DNA of 64,000 bases from Streptomyces tanashiensis (GCF_014648895.1 NZ_BMRZ01000006.1:186001-250000), one strand, 5' to 3'; counted from the first letter of the stretch, positions 8,201 through 17,135 are shown. Notes: a model not told the origin generated them from the sequence alone. Program-made: numbers and translations.

Positions 8201-9406
8201 ATGGCGCGACTCGCCCAGACCCACGGTCTGACCGATGTCCAGCAGGAGATCCTCGCCACGGTCCGGGACTTCGTCGACAAGGAGATCATCCCGGTCGCGA
8301 CGGAGCTGGAGCACCGCGACGAGTACCCGCAGCAGATCGTCGACGGGCTCAAGGAGCTCGGCGTCTTCGGCCTGATGATCCCCGAGGAGTACGGGGGCCT
8401 GGGCGAGTCGCTGCTCACCTACGCGCTGTGCGTGGAGGAGATCGCCCGTGGCTGGATGTCGGTCTCCGGCATCATCAACACGCACTTCATCGTGGCGTAC
8501 ATGCTCAAGCAGCACGGCACCCAGGAGCAGAAGGAGTACTTCCTTCCGCGGATGGCGGCCGGCGAGACCCGCGGCGCGTTCTCGATGTCGGAGCCGGGCC
8601 TCGGCTCGGACGTGTCGGCGATCACGTCGAAGGCGGTCAAGGACGGCGACGAGTACGTCCTCAACGGCCAGAAGATGTGGCTGACGAACGGCGGCACGTC
8701 AACGCTGGTGGCCGTTCTCGTCCGAAGTGACGAAGGACACCCGGAGGGCACGGCCCCCCACAAGTCGATGACGACCTTCCTCGTCGAGAAGGAGCCCGGC
8801 TTCGGAGAGGTCCGCCCGGGCCTCACGATCCCCGGGAAGATCGACAAGATGGGTTACAAGGGCGTCGACACGACCGAACTCATCATGGACGGACTGCGCA
8901 TTCCGGCCAATCGCGTACTCGGCGGGGTCACCGGCCGAGGGTTTTACCAAATGATGGACGGCGTCGAGGTCGGCCGCGTGAACGTGGCGGCCCGTGGTTG
9001 CGGTGTCGCGCAGCGTGCTTTCGAACTGGGTGTCTCATATGCCCAGCAACGTCACACTTTCGGCAAGGCGATCGCCCAGCACCAGGCGATTCAGTTCAAG
9101 CTGGCCGAGATGGCTACCAAGGTCGAGGCCGCGCATGCCATGATGGTGAATGCAGCACGCAAAAAGGACTCCGGGGAACGAAACGACCTCGAAGCAGGGA
9201 TGGCGAAGTACCTCGCCTCCGAGTACTGCAAGGAGGTCGTCGAGGATGCCTTCCGCATCCACGGTGGATACGGGTTCTCGAAGGAGTACGAGATCGAGCG
9301 TCTCTACAGGGAGGCGCCGATGCTGCTCATCGGTGAAGGTACCGCCGAGATCCAGAAAATGATCATTGGTCGTCGGCTGCTCGAGGAGTACCGATTCCAG
9401 GGTTGA
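8201..9406 (+). CDS. mcd: Acyl-CoA dehydrogenase, probable methylsuccinyl-CoA dehydrogenase
   Basis: A 401-aa FAD acyl-CoA dehydrogenase. It has the FAD/substrate motif FSMSEPGLGSDVS and a C-terminal IGEGTAEIQ where the family's catalytic Glu lies. In this operon it should oxidise (2S)-methylsuccinyl-CoA to mesaconyl-CoA, passing electrons to ETF. The alphaproteobacterial Mcd is about 550 aa with an N-terminal extension absent here. It begins two bases after the mch stop and ends the operon. Codon use shifts from about 8,690: the second half uses many A/T-ending codons (GAA, GCA, AAT, TTT) that are rare in the first half. Confidence 0.85.
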   Translation: MARLAQTHGLTDVQQEILATVRDFVDKEIIPVATELEHRDEYPQQIVDGLKELGVFGLMIPEEYGGLGESLLTYALCVEEIARGWMSVSGIINTHFIVAYMLKQHGTQEQKEYFLPRMAAGETRGAFSMSEPGLGSDVSAITSKAVKDGDEYVLNGQKMWLTNGGTSTLVAVLVRSDEGHPEGTAPHKSMTTFLVEKEPGFGEVRPGLTIPGKIDKMGYKGVDTTELIMDGLRIPANRVLGGVTGRGFYQMMDGVEVGRVNVAARGCGVAQRAFELGVSYAQQRHTFGKAIAQHQAIQFKLAEMATKVEAAHAMMVNAARKKDSGERNDLEAGMAKYLASEYCKEVVEDAFRIHGGYGFSKEYEIERLYREAPMLLIGEGTAEIQKMIIGRRLLEEYRFQG

Positions 9407-9485
9407 TTGTCGCTTTTGAGTCGGTTCGGCCGCGAAGAAGATCACACCCTGTGTTCGTCTTCCGGCCGTCGACTCGGTTCCTGGC

Positions 9486-9516
9486 TTGCCCAGTTGCGCC
9501 CCGCAACCGATAGCAT
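9486..9516 (+). promoter_or_regulatory. psd promoter with inverted repeat between -35 and -10
   Basis: TTGCCC (9486-9491) and TAGCAT (9511-9516) are separated by 19 bp. The gap contains the inverted repeat GTTGCG-CCC-CGCAAC (9493-9507). A 19-bp spacer with a palindrome inside is the layout used by MerR-family activators. It would start transcription about 50-55 bases before the psd ATG. Regulator unknown. Confidence 0.4.
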
Positions 9517-9575
9517 CGCCGGAAAGCCGCCGTCCCCCGTTGCCAGTGCGGCATCATCCGCTACGAAGGTCATCC

Positions 9576-10232
9576 ATGCCCCACAGCCAAACCTCTGCAC
9601 ACCGCGACAGCCTCTCCGGCGTACGCCTCGCGCGCGGAGCATCGCCGTGGCTCCTCCCGACCGTCGCCACCGCGGCGCTCAGCCTCGTGCGCGCGCGCAA
9701 GTCGAGGCGTGCCGCGGCCATCGCCGTGCCGACCACCGCGCTCGCGGCCGGCATGCTGTGGTTCTTCCGCGACCCCGAGCGCGAGATCGCTCAGGGCCGG
9801 GTCATCTCCCCCGCCGACGGTGTGGTGCAGAGCATCATGCCGTGGAAGGACGGACGCACCCGGGTCGCCATCTTCATGAGCCCGCTGAACGTCCACGTCA
9901 ACCGCGCGCCGCTGGCCGGCACGGTGACGTCCGTGGAGCACATCCCCGGCGGGTTCGTCCCGGCGTTCAACAAGGAGAGCGAGAACAACGAGCGCGTTGT
10001 CTGGCACTTCGACACCGAGCTCGGCGACATCGAGATGGTCCAGATCGCGGGCGCCGTCGCCCGGCGGATCGTGCCGTACATCCCCCAGGGGACCAAGGTC
10101 GAGCAGGGTGACCGTATCGGTCTGATCCGCTTCGGCTCGCGCGTCGACATCTACCTCCCCGAGGGTGTCGAGGTCGCCGTCGAGGTCGGCCAGGCCACCA
10201 CAGCGGGGGTGACTCGCATTGACCGTGATTGA
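9576..10232 (+). CDS. psd: Phosphatidylserine decarboxylase proenzyme
   Basis: A 218-aa protein of the short (archaeal-type) PSD family. It converts phosphatidylserine to phosphatidylethanolamine at the membrane. Residues about 25-65 form one or two hydrophobic helices, followed by FFRDPER, the conserved NVHVNRAP segment with the active-site His, and a C-terminal RFGSRVD. The GS bond there is the self-cleavage site that makes the pyruvoyl group. The ATG at 9576 is chosen because the longer frame upstream lies in the promoter region. The gene overlaps pssA by 14 bp. Confidence 0.92.
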   Translation: MPHSQTSAHRDSLSGVRLARGASPWLLPTVATAALSLVRARKSRRAAAIAVPTTALAAGMLWFFRDPEREIAQGRVISPADGVVQSIMPWKDGRTRVAIFMSPLNVHVNRAPLAGTVTSVEHIPGGFVPAFNKESENNERVVWHFDTELGDIEMVQIAGAVARRIVPYIPQGTKVEQGDRIGLIRFGSRVDIYLPEGVEVAVEVGQATTAGVTRIDRD

Positions 10233-11091
10233 TCCCGACACACGGGCTGCCGACTGGGTCGCCGACTCCGAGACGGAGACGGCCGAAGAGGCCGAGGAGA
10301 TGCCGCTGTCGCTGAGGCTGTCCATAGCGGACGCCCTCACGCTCGGTAACGCCACGTGCGGCTTCATGGCGGTGTACTTCACCACCACCGGCATCCTCAT
10401 CCCGCACCTCACGGGCAGCAGCGAGACCGGCATGGCGCGCAACAGCGCCGCCACCGCCGTGATCCTGATGCTGGCCGCGGCGATCTTCGACCTTTTCGAC
10501 GGCATCGTGGCGCGCAAGCTCCGCAGCTCGCCGATGGGTGCCGAGCTCGACAACCTGTCGGACCTGATCAGCTTCGGTCTGGCCCCGGCCTACTTCGTGC
10601 TCGTGTACGGCATGGTCGCGGACGACGCGCAGCAGAAGGTCTCGGCCGTGGCCGCGATCGTGGTGCTGCTCGCCGTGGTGCTGAGGCTCGCGAGATTCTC
10701 GTGCGTGACGATGAAGGACGGCATGTTCCAGGGCATGCCGAGCCCCTTCGGCGCGCTGACGGTCGTCTCGATCGTGCTGCTCGAGCTGCCCTTCATCCCG
10801 ACGCTGCTCGCGATCATCGGAGTGGCGTGGCTGATGGTCAGCCGGGTCGAGTACCCGAAGCCGCGGGGCGTCCTCGCGGTGGCGATGCTGAGCTGGATCG
10901 TCGGTGCGATGGCCATGCTGGCGGCCTGGGCGTTCGACGCCCCGGGCGGGGCGTTCCTGCTCCAGACCGGCTGCGCGCTCCAGGTCGTGCTGGGCGCCGT
11001 GATCCCCCTCTTCGCGACGGCCCGCCGGGTGAACACCTTCCGCGGCAACCGGCGTGAGAGCCGGGAGGCGCGGGCGGCCCAGCTGCCGTAG
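10219..11091 (+). CDS. pssA: CDP-diacylglycerol--serine O-phosphatidyltransferase
   Basis: A 290-aa multi-spanning CDP-alcohol phosphatidyltransferase that makes phosphatidylserine, the substrate of the adjacent Psd. The family motif is clear in DGIVAR...G...D...D near residues 95-116 (LDNLSDLISFG). About seven to eight membrane segments follow. The TTG at 10219 sits eight bases after GGGGGTGA and overlaps psd; a GTG at 10225 is an alternative start. The two enzymes form a two-step membrane pathway in one transcript. Confidence 0.9.
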   Translation: MTVIDPDTRAADWVADSETETAEEAEEMPLSLRLSIADALTLGNATCGFMAVYFTTTGILIPHLTGSSETGMARNSAATAVILMLAAAIFDLFDGIVARKLRSSPMGAELDNLSDLISFGLAPAYFVLVYGMVADDAQQKVSAVAAIVVLLAVVLRLARFSCVTMKDGMFQGMPSPFGALTVVSIVLLELPFIPTLLAIIGVAWLMVSRVEYPKPRGVLAVAMLSWIVGAMAMLAAWAFDAPGGAFLLQTGCALQVVLGAVIPLFATARRVNTFRGNRRESREARAAQLP

Positions 11092-11104
11092 CGGACAGCG
11101 TACG

Positions 11105-11141
11105 AAGGGCCCCGGGAGGCGAACCGCCTCCCGGGGCCCTT
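11105..11141. terminator. Terminator between pssA and the GNAT gene
   Basis: A perfect 17-bp stem, AAGGGCCCCGGGAGGCG with its complement, and loop AAC, followed by TTT. It lies between convergent genes and can serve pssA directly and possibly the opposite strand. Confidence 0.85.
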
Positions 11142-11164
11142 TCGCGTGCCCGACCAGGGCCTGT

Positions 11165-12163
11165 CTAGCCCAGGCGCTTGTAGTAGAGCGTGGTGGCGCG
11201 GAGGGTGCCGGCCGGGTCGGCGGCGAAGTCCGGGATCGTCCCGGCGGCCGTCCAGCCCGCGCCCCGGTAGAGGTGCTCGGCGGGGCTGTCGGTCTGGGTG
11301 TCCAGGACGAGCAGCCGGAGGCCGGTGGCGGCGGCGTGGGCCTCGGCGGTGGCGAGCAGACGGCGCCCGAGGCCCCGGCCGCGGGCCGATCGGTGCACGA
11401 GGAGCCGGGCGATCTCGCCGCGGTGCCGGCCGTTCTCCGCGTCGGCGCGGACGAGGGTGACGACGCCGGTCGGGCGCCCGTCCGGGCCGAGGGCCGCCCA
11501 CACGTCCCGTACGCCCGCCGCCGCCTCCTCGGCGACCCCCGACCACCAGGAGACCGCCGCGACCCGGTCCAGCGGCGCCAGGAAGCCCACGGAGGCCCCG
11601 CCGTCCACGGCGTCCACGAGCAGGGCGGCGAGGCCGTCGGCGTGGGCCCGTACGACGTCGGGGGACAGCCGCTCGACGACGTCGAGCGGCTTCTCCAGAC
11701 AGAGGAGGTCCGGCCGGCCGTCCCAGGGCTCCACGGTCGCGAAGCCGAGGCTCCGGTAGAGGGCCAGCGGTTCGTCCCGCCAGGACCAGACGGTGAGGCG
11801 CACGGCGGGCGCTCCGGACGCGGCGGCCCGGCGCAGCGCCTCGGCCATGAGCGCCCTCGCGAGGCCCTTCCGCCGGGCCTCGGGCGCCACCCAGAGCCGC
11901 TTGATCTCGGGGGCGCGGCCGTCTCGGGGGGCCTTGAGGACGACGCAGCCGGCCGGGGCGTCGGCTCCGGACGGCGTGGCGAGCAGGACGGTGTCGGCGG
12001 CGAAGGCGCCCGCCGGGTCCTCCGCCTCGACGCGGTATACGGCCGGGAGGTCGGCCGCCGTCTCCACCGCCGTCCCCTTCTCGGCCTGGTTGACCAGATG
12101 GTAGGCGGCGAGCAGGTCAGGGAGGTGCGGGTGGGAGCGGTTCTCCTCGATGTGTGCGGTCAT
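11165..12163 (-). CDS. Tandem GNAT-family N-acetyltransferase
   Basis: A 332-aa protein with two GNAT folds. The first domain (about 1-160) has the acetyl-CoA-binding loop EARRKGLARAL. The second (about 165-332) has SARGRGLGRRLL and a late LYRGAGW. It transfers acetyl from acetyl-CoA to an amine that cannot be identified from sequence. The double-domain form is common in Streptomyces. It starts at an ATG and is not obviously in an operon: the liv-type genes downstream on the minus strand end in their own terminator. Confidence 0.85.
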   Translation of the reverse strand: MTAHIEENRSHPHLPDLLAAYHLVNQAEKGTAVETAADLPAVYRVEAEDPAGAFAADTVLLATPSGADAPAGCVVLKAPRDGRAPEIKRLWVAPEARRKGLARALMAEALRRAAASGAPAVRLTVWSWRDEPLALYRSLGFATVEPWDGRPDLLCLEKPLDVVERLSPDVVRAHADGLAALLVDAVDGGASVGFLAPLDRVAAVSWWSGVAEEAAAGVRDVWAALGPDGRPTGVVTLVRADAENGRHRGEIARLLVHRSARGRGLGRRLLATAEAHAAATGLRLLVLDTQTDSPAEHLYRGAGWTAAGTIPDFAADPAGTLRATTLYYKRLG

Positions 12164-12213
12164 GGGCAGAGCTTCACACCGGCGTGTTTCGGGGAGGTGA
12201 AGAACTCCCCGGG

Positions 12214-12248
12214 CCGGGCCCGGGGCGCGGTCGGCGCCCCGGGCCCGG
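12214..12248 (-). terminator. Terminator of the ABC transporter operon
   Basis: A perfect 15-bp GC stem (CCGGGCCCGGGGCGC and its complement) with a 5-base loop, 24 bp beyond the stop of the substrate-binding protein gene. There is no clear U-tract, as usual in Streptomyces. Confidence 0.75.
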
Positions 12249-12271
12249 GTCTCTCGGACGGGTCCCGCCCG

Positions 12272-13537
12272 TCAGGGCGTGTAGGTCTTCGCCGCGTCCG
12301 AGACGAAGGGCTGCCGGACCGTGCGCATGCCGCCGGGGACGGACTTGTCCGGCTGGATGATGACGGACTCGCGGGACGACGGTGCCGTCGGGTCGCCGAG
12401 GTCGTGGGTCATGCCGAAGCCGGCGTCGTGGGCGTTCAGGGAGAGGAGCGCCCTGTCGACTCCCTCGCGGGTGAGGTCCTTGTCGAGGCAGGCCTTCTTC
12501 AGGGCCTCGCCGAAGACGCTCGCGGCGGTCCAGCCGGCGACGATGCCGTTGTCGAGGCCGTCGTCCGGGTAGGCCGCCCGGTACTCCGCGACCAGCTTCT
12601 TCGCGGTCGGGGTGTCCGCGCCGATGGGCAGGCTCGGGGAGGCGAACCAGTACATCTTCTCCAGGGCGGGCCCGGCCTGGGTGCCGAGGAGCTGCGGGGC
12701 GAAGGCCGAGTTGTTGCCGACGACCGGGACCCTGAGGCCGGTCGCGGCGGCGACGCCGACGAGGGAGGCGGCCTGGCGGGGGCCCGCGCTGATGACGACG
12801 GCCTTGACCCCGGCCTGCTTGAGCGCCGCGACCTGCGCCGACATGTCGTTGTCGGTGGGCTTGATCTTCTGCTCGACGACGGTCAGGCCCGCCTTGCCGG
12901 CCGCGTACTTCGAGCCCTTCAGGGCGTTCTCGCCGTAGTCGCCCTCGAAGTAGACGTGGCCGAGCCTGTCGCCCGCCTTGAGGCCCTTCTCTTTCAGCAG
13001 GAAGTCGACGGCGTTGATCGTCTCGACGTCGTAGGTGGCGCCCAGGACCCGGATGTACGGGGAGCCGAGCAGCGAGGCCGACCAGGCCTGCGGCAGCACG
13101 AGGCCCTTGTCCTGGGCGTCGACCCGCTGCTTGACGGCGGCGACGAACGGGGAGCCGATGAACTGGGTGTAGCCGACGACCTTCGGCTCCAGCTCGGTGT
13201 AGGCCGCGAGCGCCTTCTGCGGGTCGTAGCCGTGGTCGCGGACGGTCAGCTCCAGCTTCCGGCCGCAGATCCCGCCGGCGGCGTTGACCTGCTTCACGTA
13301 CAGCTGCTGGGACTGGGTGACGCTCTTGCCGAGGGTGGCGTACACGCCGGTCATGTCGGTGAGCGCGCCGAGCGAGATCGTCCCGTCGGTGACGCCCTCC
13401 CCGGTCTTCACCCCGCCCGCTCCGGTCTGCTTGCCGTCGCCGCTCTTCGCCTTGGAGCTGCATCCGGCGGCGGTGAGGGCGACCAGTGCGGCGAGCGCGG
13501 CGGCCAGGCCCCGCACGGCCTGTCGTCTGTGGTTCAT
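12272..13537 (-). CDS. Branched-chain amino acid-type ABC transporter substrate-binding lipoprotein
   Basis: A 421-aa LivK-like periplasmic-binding-protein fold (Peripla_BP_6). The N-terminal signal peptide ends in the lipobox LTAAGCSS, so it is a membrane-anchored lipoprotein. It captures the ligand for the permeases LivH/LivM encoded upstream. The start at 13537 is an ATG with AGGAGAGG before it and overlaps the LivM stop (ATGA). It is the last gene of the operon. The ligand could be leucine/isoleucine/valine, but related systems carry urea, amides or aromatic acids, so specificity is open. Confidence 0.88.
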   Translation of the reverse strand: MNHRRQAVRGLAAALAALVALTAAGCSSKAKSGDGKQTGAGGVKTGEGVTDGTISLGALTDMTGVYATLGKSVTQSQQLYVKQVNAAGGICGRKLELTVRDHGYDPQKALAAYTELEPKVVGYTQFIGSPFVAAVKQRVDAQDKGLVLPQAWSASLLGSPYIRVLGATYDVETINAVDFLLKEKGLKAGDRLGHVYFEGDYGENALKGSKYAAGKAGLTVVEQKIKPTDNDMSAQVAALKQAGVKAVVISAGPRQAASLVGVAAATGLRVPVVGNNSAFAPQLLGTQAGPALEKMYWFASPSLPIGADTPTAKKLVAEYRAAYPDDGLDNGIVAGWTAASVFGEALKKACLDKDLTREGVDRALLSLNAHDAGFGMTHDLGDPTAPSSRESVIIQPDKSVPGGMRTVRQPFVSDAAKTYTP

Positions 13538-14631
13538 CGTGCCTCTCCTGAGGGTTCGGTCGACTTGGGGGTCTCGGGTGTCCGGGCGGCGAGGCGGACC
13601 AGGCCGCCGGGCAGGAACAGCACCACCGCGACGACGGCGGCGCCGTACAGATAGCGGGCGGCCTCTCCCGGCGCGATCCCGCCCGTCCCTGGGGCGGAGA
13701 CCAGGGGAAGGGCGTCGCTGTACCGGGTGAGGAGCTGCGGCAGGAGGGAGACGAAGACGGCTCCCGCGACCGCGCCGGCGACCGAGCCGAGACCGCCGAT
13801 GACGATCATGGCCAGGTATTCGAGGGAGAGCGCCATGCCGAAGTACTCCGGCACCGTGCGCTGGAAGACCAGGGCGAGCAGGACGCCCGCGAGGCCCGCG
13901 TACATGGAGGACAGGACGAAGACGGCGGCGCGGTGGCGGGCCACGGGGATGCCCATGACCCCGGCGGCGATCCGGTGGTCCCGGATGGCGTTCATGGCGC
14001 GGCCGGGGCGGCCCCGCAGCACTCCCCTGGCGAACAGCACCCCGCCCAGGAGCAGCGCGAGACCGAGGTACCAGAGCTTCTCCACCGCCCCGAACGGCAC
14101 CTGGGCGACGAGGAGTTCGCTGTCGTCGAAGGTGAGGCCGAAGAGGGTGAGGGGCGGGACGGCGCGCCCGTTGTAGCCGCCGGTGAGGTCGTGGGCGTTG
14201 AAGAGCACGTGCTGGCCGATGAAGATCAGCGCGAGGGTGGCGATGCCGAGGTACGCGCCGCGCAGCCGGCCGGCGATGGGGCTGAACACCCCGCCGGCCA
14301 GGCCCGCGAGGGCGACGGCGAGGACGGCGGCGAGCCAGCCGGGCAGGCCGAGGCCGGCGAGGCCGTCGGTGCCGTCCCCGGCGAAGGCGCAGTAGCCGTA
14401 GGCGCCGACGGCGAGGAAGAAGGCGTGGCCCATGGAGAGTTGGCCGGTGGCGCCGGTCAGCAGGTTGATCCCGAGGGCTCCGAGGGCGGCGGCCATCGCG
14501 AACAGACCGGCCTGGAGCCAGAAGCGGTCCAGGTAGAAGGGGAGGACGGCGAGGACGAGACCGGCGGCGGTCCACGCGTACGCCCTGGTGGGGACGGCCC
14601 GGAGCCGGGCGGACCGGAGCGTCTCAGACAC
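13534..14631 (-). CDS. ABC transporter permease, LivM type
   Basis: A 365-aa integral membrane protein of the BPD_transp_2 family with about ten hydrophobic segments. It carries the LivM hallmark GATGQLSMGHAFFLAVGAY near residues 55-75 and MNAIRDHRIAAGVMGI near residue 215. It forms the translocation channel with the LivH subunit. The GTG start overlaps the LivH stop by eight bases. Confidence 0.9.
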   Translation of the reverse strand: MSETLRSARLRAVPTRAYAWTAAGLVLAVLPFYLDRFWLQAGLFAMAAALGALGINLLTGATGQLSMGHAFFLAVGAYGYCAFAGDGTDGLAGLGLPGWLAAVLAVALAGLAGGVFSPIAGRLRGAYLGIATLALIFIGQHVLFNAHDLTGGYNGRAVPPLTLFGLTFDDSELLVAQVPFGAVEKLWYLGLALLLGGVLFARGVLRGRPGRAMNAIRDHRIAAGVMGIPVARHRAAVFVLSSMYAGLAGVLLALVFQRTVPEYFGMALSLEYLAMIVIGGLGSVAGAVAGAVFVSLLPQLLTRYSDALPLVSAPGTGGIAPGEAARYLYGAAVVAVVLFLPGGLVRLAARTPETPKSTEPSGEAR

Positions 14632-15514
14632 GGGCGGGCTCCTTCGTGCCGAAGAGACCGGCGGGGCGGATCAGCAGCACCGCGACCATCACCAGATAGG
14701 GGGCGAGGTCGCCGATCCCCCTGCCGAGGAAGGCCAGGTCGCCCTGGTAGCCGGTGGCGAGGGACTCGGTGACGCCGACGAGGAGGCCGCCGACGAGGGC
14801 TCCGGTGGTGGAGTCGAGGCCGCCGAGGATGGCCGCCGGGAAGGCCTTGAGGGCGGCGAGCGAGGTGGCCCGCTCCAGGCCGGGGGTCGGGAAGACGGTG
14901 AGGAACAGCGCGGCGACGGCGGCCAGTCCGCCCGCGACGGCCCAGGCGCCGAGGGAGACCCGGCCGAGCCGGATGCCCATGAGCGCGGCGGTCTCCTGCC
15001 TCTCGGCGGCGGCGCGCATCGCGACGCCCCAGGAGGTGTACCGGAAGGCCAGCAGGAAGGCGGTGATGAGCAGGGCCGCGGCGAGGAGGGCGGCGATCCG
15101 GGTCTCGGCGATCGTCACCGGTCCGACCGTGACGACGGCGTCCCCCCAGGGGTCGCCGAGCGCGAGGATGTCGGTGCCGATGCGCCGGGTCAGCTCGGTG
15201 GCGAGCAGGATGTCGACGCCGATCGTGACGATCGCGAGGACGCTGTGGTCGCCGCCGCGGTGGCGGCGCATCACGAGGAACTCGACGGCTGCGCCGACCA
15301 GCGCCGCGCCCGCGACGCCGGCGAGCAGGGCGGGCCAGAAGCCGATGTCGTCGTGGAGGACGGCGGTGACGTAGCCGCCGGCCAGGAGGAGGGAGGCGTG
15401 GGCGAAGTTGACGACCTCGGTGGCCCGGAAGATGACCACGAAGCCGAGGGCGATGAGGGCGTAGATCGAGCCCAGGGAGACGCCGTTGATCAGGAACTCG
15501 GCGAAGGTGCTCAC
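14624..15514 (-). CDS. ABC transporter permease, LivH type
   Basis: A 296-aa membrane permease (BPD_transp_2). The N-terminus LINGVSLGSIYALIALGFVV and the following VNFAHASLLLAGGYV are typical of LivH. There are about eight membrane segments. The GTG start shares bases with the LivG stop (GTGA), so the permease is translationally coupled to the ATPases. Confidence 0.9.
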   Translation of the reverse strand: MSTFAEFLINGVSLGSIYALIALGFVVIFRATEVVNFAHASLLLAGGYVTAVLHDDIGFWPALLAGVAGAALVGAAVEFLVMRRHRGGDHSVLAIVTIGVDILLATELTRRIGTDILALGDPWGDAVVTVGPVTIAETRIAALLAAALLITAFLLAFRYTSWGVAMRAAAERQETAALMGIRLGRVSLGAWAVAGGLAAVAALFLTVFPTPGLERATSLAALKAFPAAILGGLDSTTGALVGGLLVGVTESLATGYQGDLAFLGRGIGDLAPYLVMVAVLLIRPAGLFGTKEPARV

Positions 15515-16320
15515 GCGGCGGACTCCTCTCCGAGGTAGGCGCGGACGACCGCCGGGTCGTTCTGGACGTCGGCGGGGGCCCCGTCGGCGATCCGGCGGCC
15601 GAATTCGAGGACGGTGACGGAGTCGGCGAGCCGCATCACGAGCCCCATGTCGTGCTCGACGAGGAGCACCGAGATGCCGAGGCTGTCGCGGACGCCCGCG
15701 ATGACGGAGGCCGTACGGCGGCGCTCGTCCGCGGTCATGCCGGCGACGGGCTCGTCGAGCAGGAGGAGCTCCGGCTCCATGCAGAGCGCGCGGGCGAGTT
15801 CGGCGAGCTTCTGCTGTCCGTACGGGAGGGAGCCCGCGGGTCGCGCGAGCTGCTCCTCCAGGCCGACGAAGGCGGCGATCTCCCGGACCCTGGCCCGGTG
15901 GCGGGCCTCCTCGCGGGCGGCGGAGGGGAGCCGGAGCCCGGCCGCGAGGAAGCCGGTGCGGGTCAGCCGGTGGCGGCCGAGCATGAGGCTGTCCTCGACG
16001 GTGGCGCGGGGCGGCAGGGCCAGGTTCTGGAAGATCCGGCCGACGCCGAGGCCCGCGATCCGGTGCGGGGGCAGGGCGGTCAGCTCGTGCGGGCCGAGGC
16101 GGACGGAGCCGGAGGTGGCCCGGTAGACGCCGGAGAGCACGTTGAAGCAGGTGGACTTGCCGGCGCCGTTGGGGCCGATGAGGGCGTGGACGGTACCGGG
16201 CCGGACGGTGAAGCCGACGCCGTCGAGAGCGGTGAGCCCGGCGAACCGGACGGTCAGGTCCCGTACGTCGAGGGCGGGCGGGATGCGGGTCGCGGTGCGG
16301 GGTGTCGGGTCGCCGGTCAT
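15511..16320 (-). CDS. ABC transporter ATP-binding protein, LivG type
   Basis: A 269-aa cytoplasmic ATPase. Walker A is GPNGAGKST near residue 44. The LivG-type signature region is LPYGQQKLAELARAL, and Walker B is LLLLDEPVAGM. The C-terminal VLEFGRRIADGAPADVQNDPAVVRAYLGEE is characteristic of the LivG branch. Its ATG overlaps the LivF stop. Confidence 0.92.
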   Translation of the reverse strand: MTGDPTPRTATRIPPALDVRDLTVRFAGLTALDGVGFTVRPGTVHALIGPNGAGKSTCFNVLSGVYRATSGSVRLGPHELTALPPHRIAGLGVGRIFQNLALPPRATVEDSLMLGRHRLTRTGFLAAGLRLPSAAREEARHRARVREIAAFVGLEEQLARPAGSLPYGQQKLAELARALCMEPELLLLDEPVAGMTADERRRTASVIAGVRDSLGISVLLVEHDMGLVMRLADSVTVLEFGRRIADGAPADVQNDPAVVRAYLGEESAA

Positions 16321-17135
16321 CGGGCCTCCTCCCAGCGGGACAGGAGCGGGTGGGCGGTGGCGGCGCGGGCCGCGTCCTCGGCGGCGTCCTCGTCGACCAC
16401 GCCCAGGTAGCGGCGGCGCACCTCGTCGGAGGCGGCGAGTTCGGCGGCGGGACCGGAGAGGGTGACCTCGCCGACCTCCAGGACGTACGCGAGGGAGGCG
16501 AGCCGCAGCGCGAGCGCCGCGTTCTGCTCGATCAGGAGCACCGCCGTCCCCTGGGCGTTGATCTGGCGGACGGCGTCCGCGATCCGGGCCGCCATCAGCG
16601 GGGCGAGACCGAGCGACGGCTCGTCGAGGAGGAGCAGGCCGGGCCCGGCCATGAGGGCGCGGCCGACGGCGAGCATCTGCTGCTCGCCGCCGGAGAGCAG
16701 CCCGGCCGGCTGGCGGGCGCGGTCGGCGAGGACCGGGAAGAGCTCGTGCACCCGGCGCAGGGCGGCGGCCTTCGCGGTCCGGCCGCCGCGGCTGCCGAGG
16801 GCGCCCGCGCGCAGGTTGTCCTCGACCGTCATCCGGGCGAAGACCTGCCGTCCCTCCGGCACCTGGGAGACGCCGGCGGCGACGACCCGGTCCGGCGGCA
16901 GTCCGTCGAGCGGCCGGCCGTCGCGGCTCACCGTGCCGGAGACCACGGCACCGCCGTGGAACCGCAGGGTGCGCGAGACCGCCCGCAGCAGTGTGGACTT
17001 GCCGGCGCCGTTGCCGCCCAGGACGGTGACGACGGCACCCGCCGGCACGGTCAGCGACACCCGTCGCAGCGCGTGCACGGGCCCGTATCCCGCCGTCAGG
17101 TCCGTCACCTGAAGGGCGGGTGCGGTACCTCCCAT
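16317..17135 (-). CDS. ABC transporter ATP-binding protein, LivF type
   Basis: A 272-aa ATPase, first gene of the five-gene transporter operon. Walker A is GGNGAGKST, the signature is LLSGGEQQMLAVGRAL and Walker B is LLLLDEPSLGLAP. The ATG at 17135 is preferred because AAAGGGGAG lies just upstream; a GTG at 17165 in frame is weaker. A short divergent intergenic region separates it from a PucR-type regulator. Confidence 0.9.
   Translation of the reverse strand: MGGTAPALQVTDLTAGYGPVHALRRVSLTVPAGAVVTVLGGNGAGKSTLLRAVSRTLRFHGGAVVSGTVSRDGRPLDGLPPDRVVAAGVSQVPEGRQVFARMTVEDNLRAGALGSRGGRTAKAAALRRVHELFPVLADRARQPAGLLSGGEQQMLAVGRALMAGPGLLLLDEPSLGLAPLMAARIADAVRQINAQGTAVLLIEQNAALALRLASLAYVLEVGEVTLSGPAAELAASDEVRRRYLGVVDEDAAEDAARAATAHPLLSRWEEAR

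Noticed and set aside
11054..13654. Long plus-strand open frame (866 codons)
   Set aside because: Antisense to the GNAT and substrate-binding protein genes and crosses two strong terminators.
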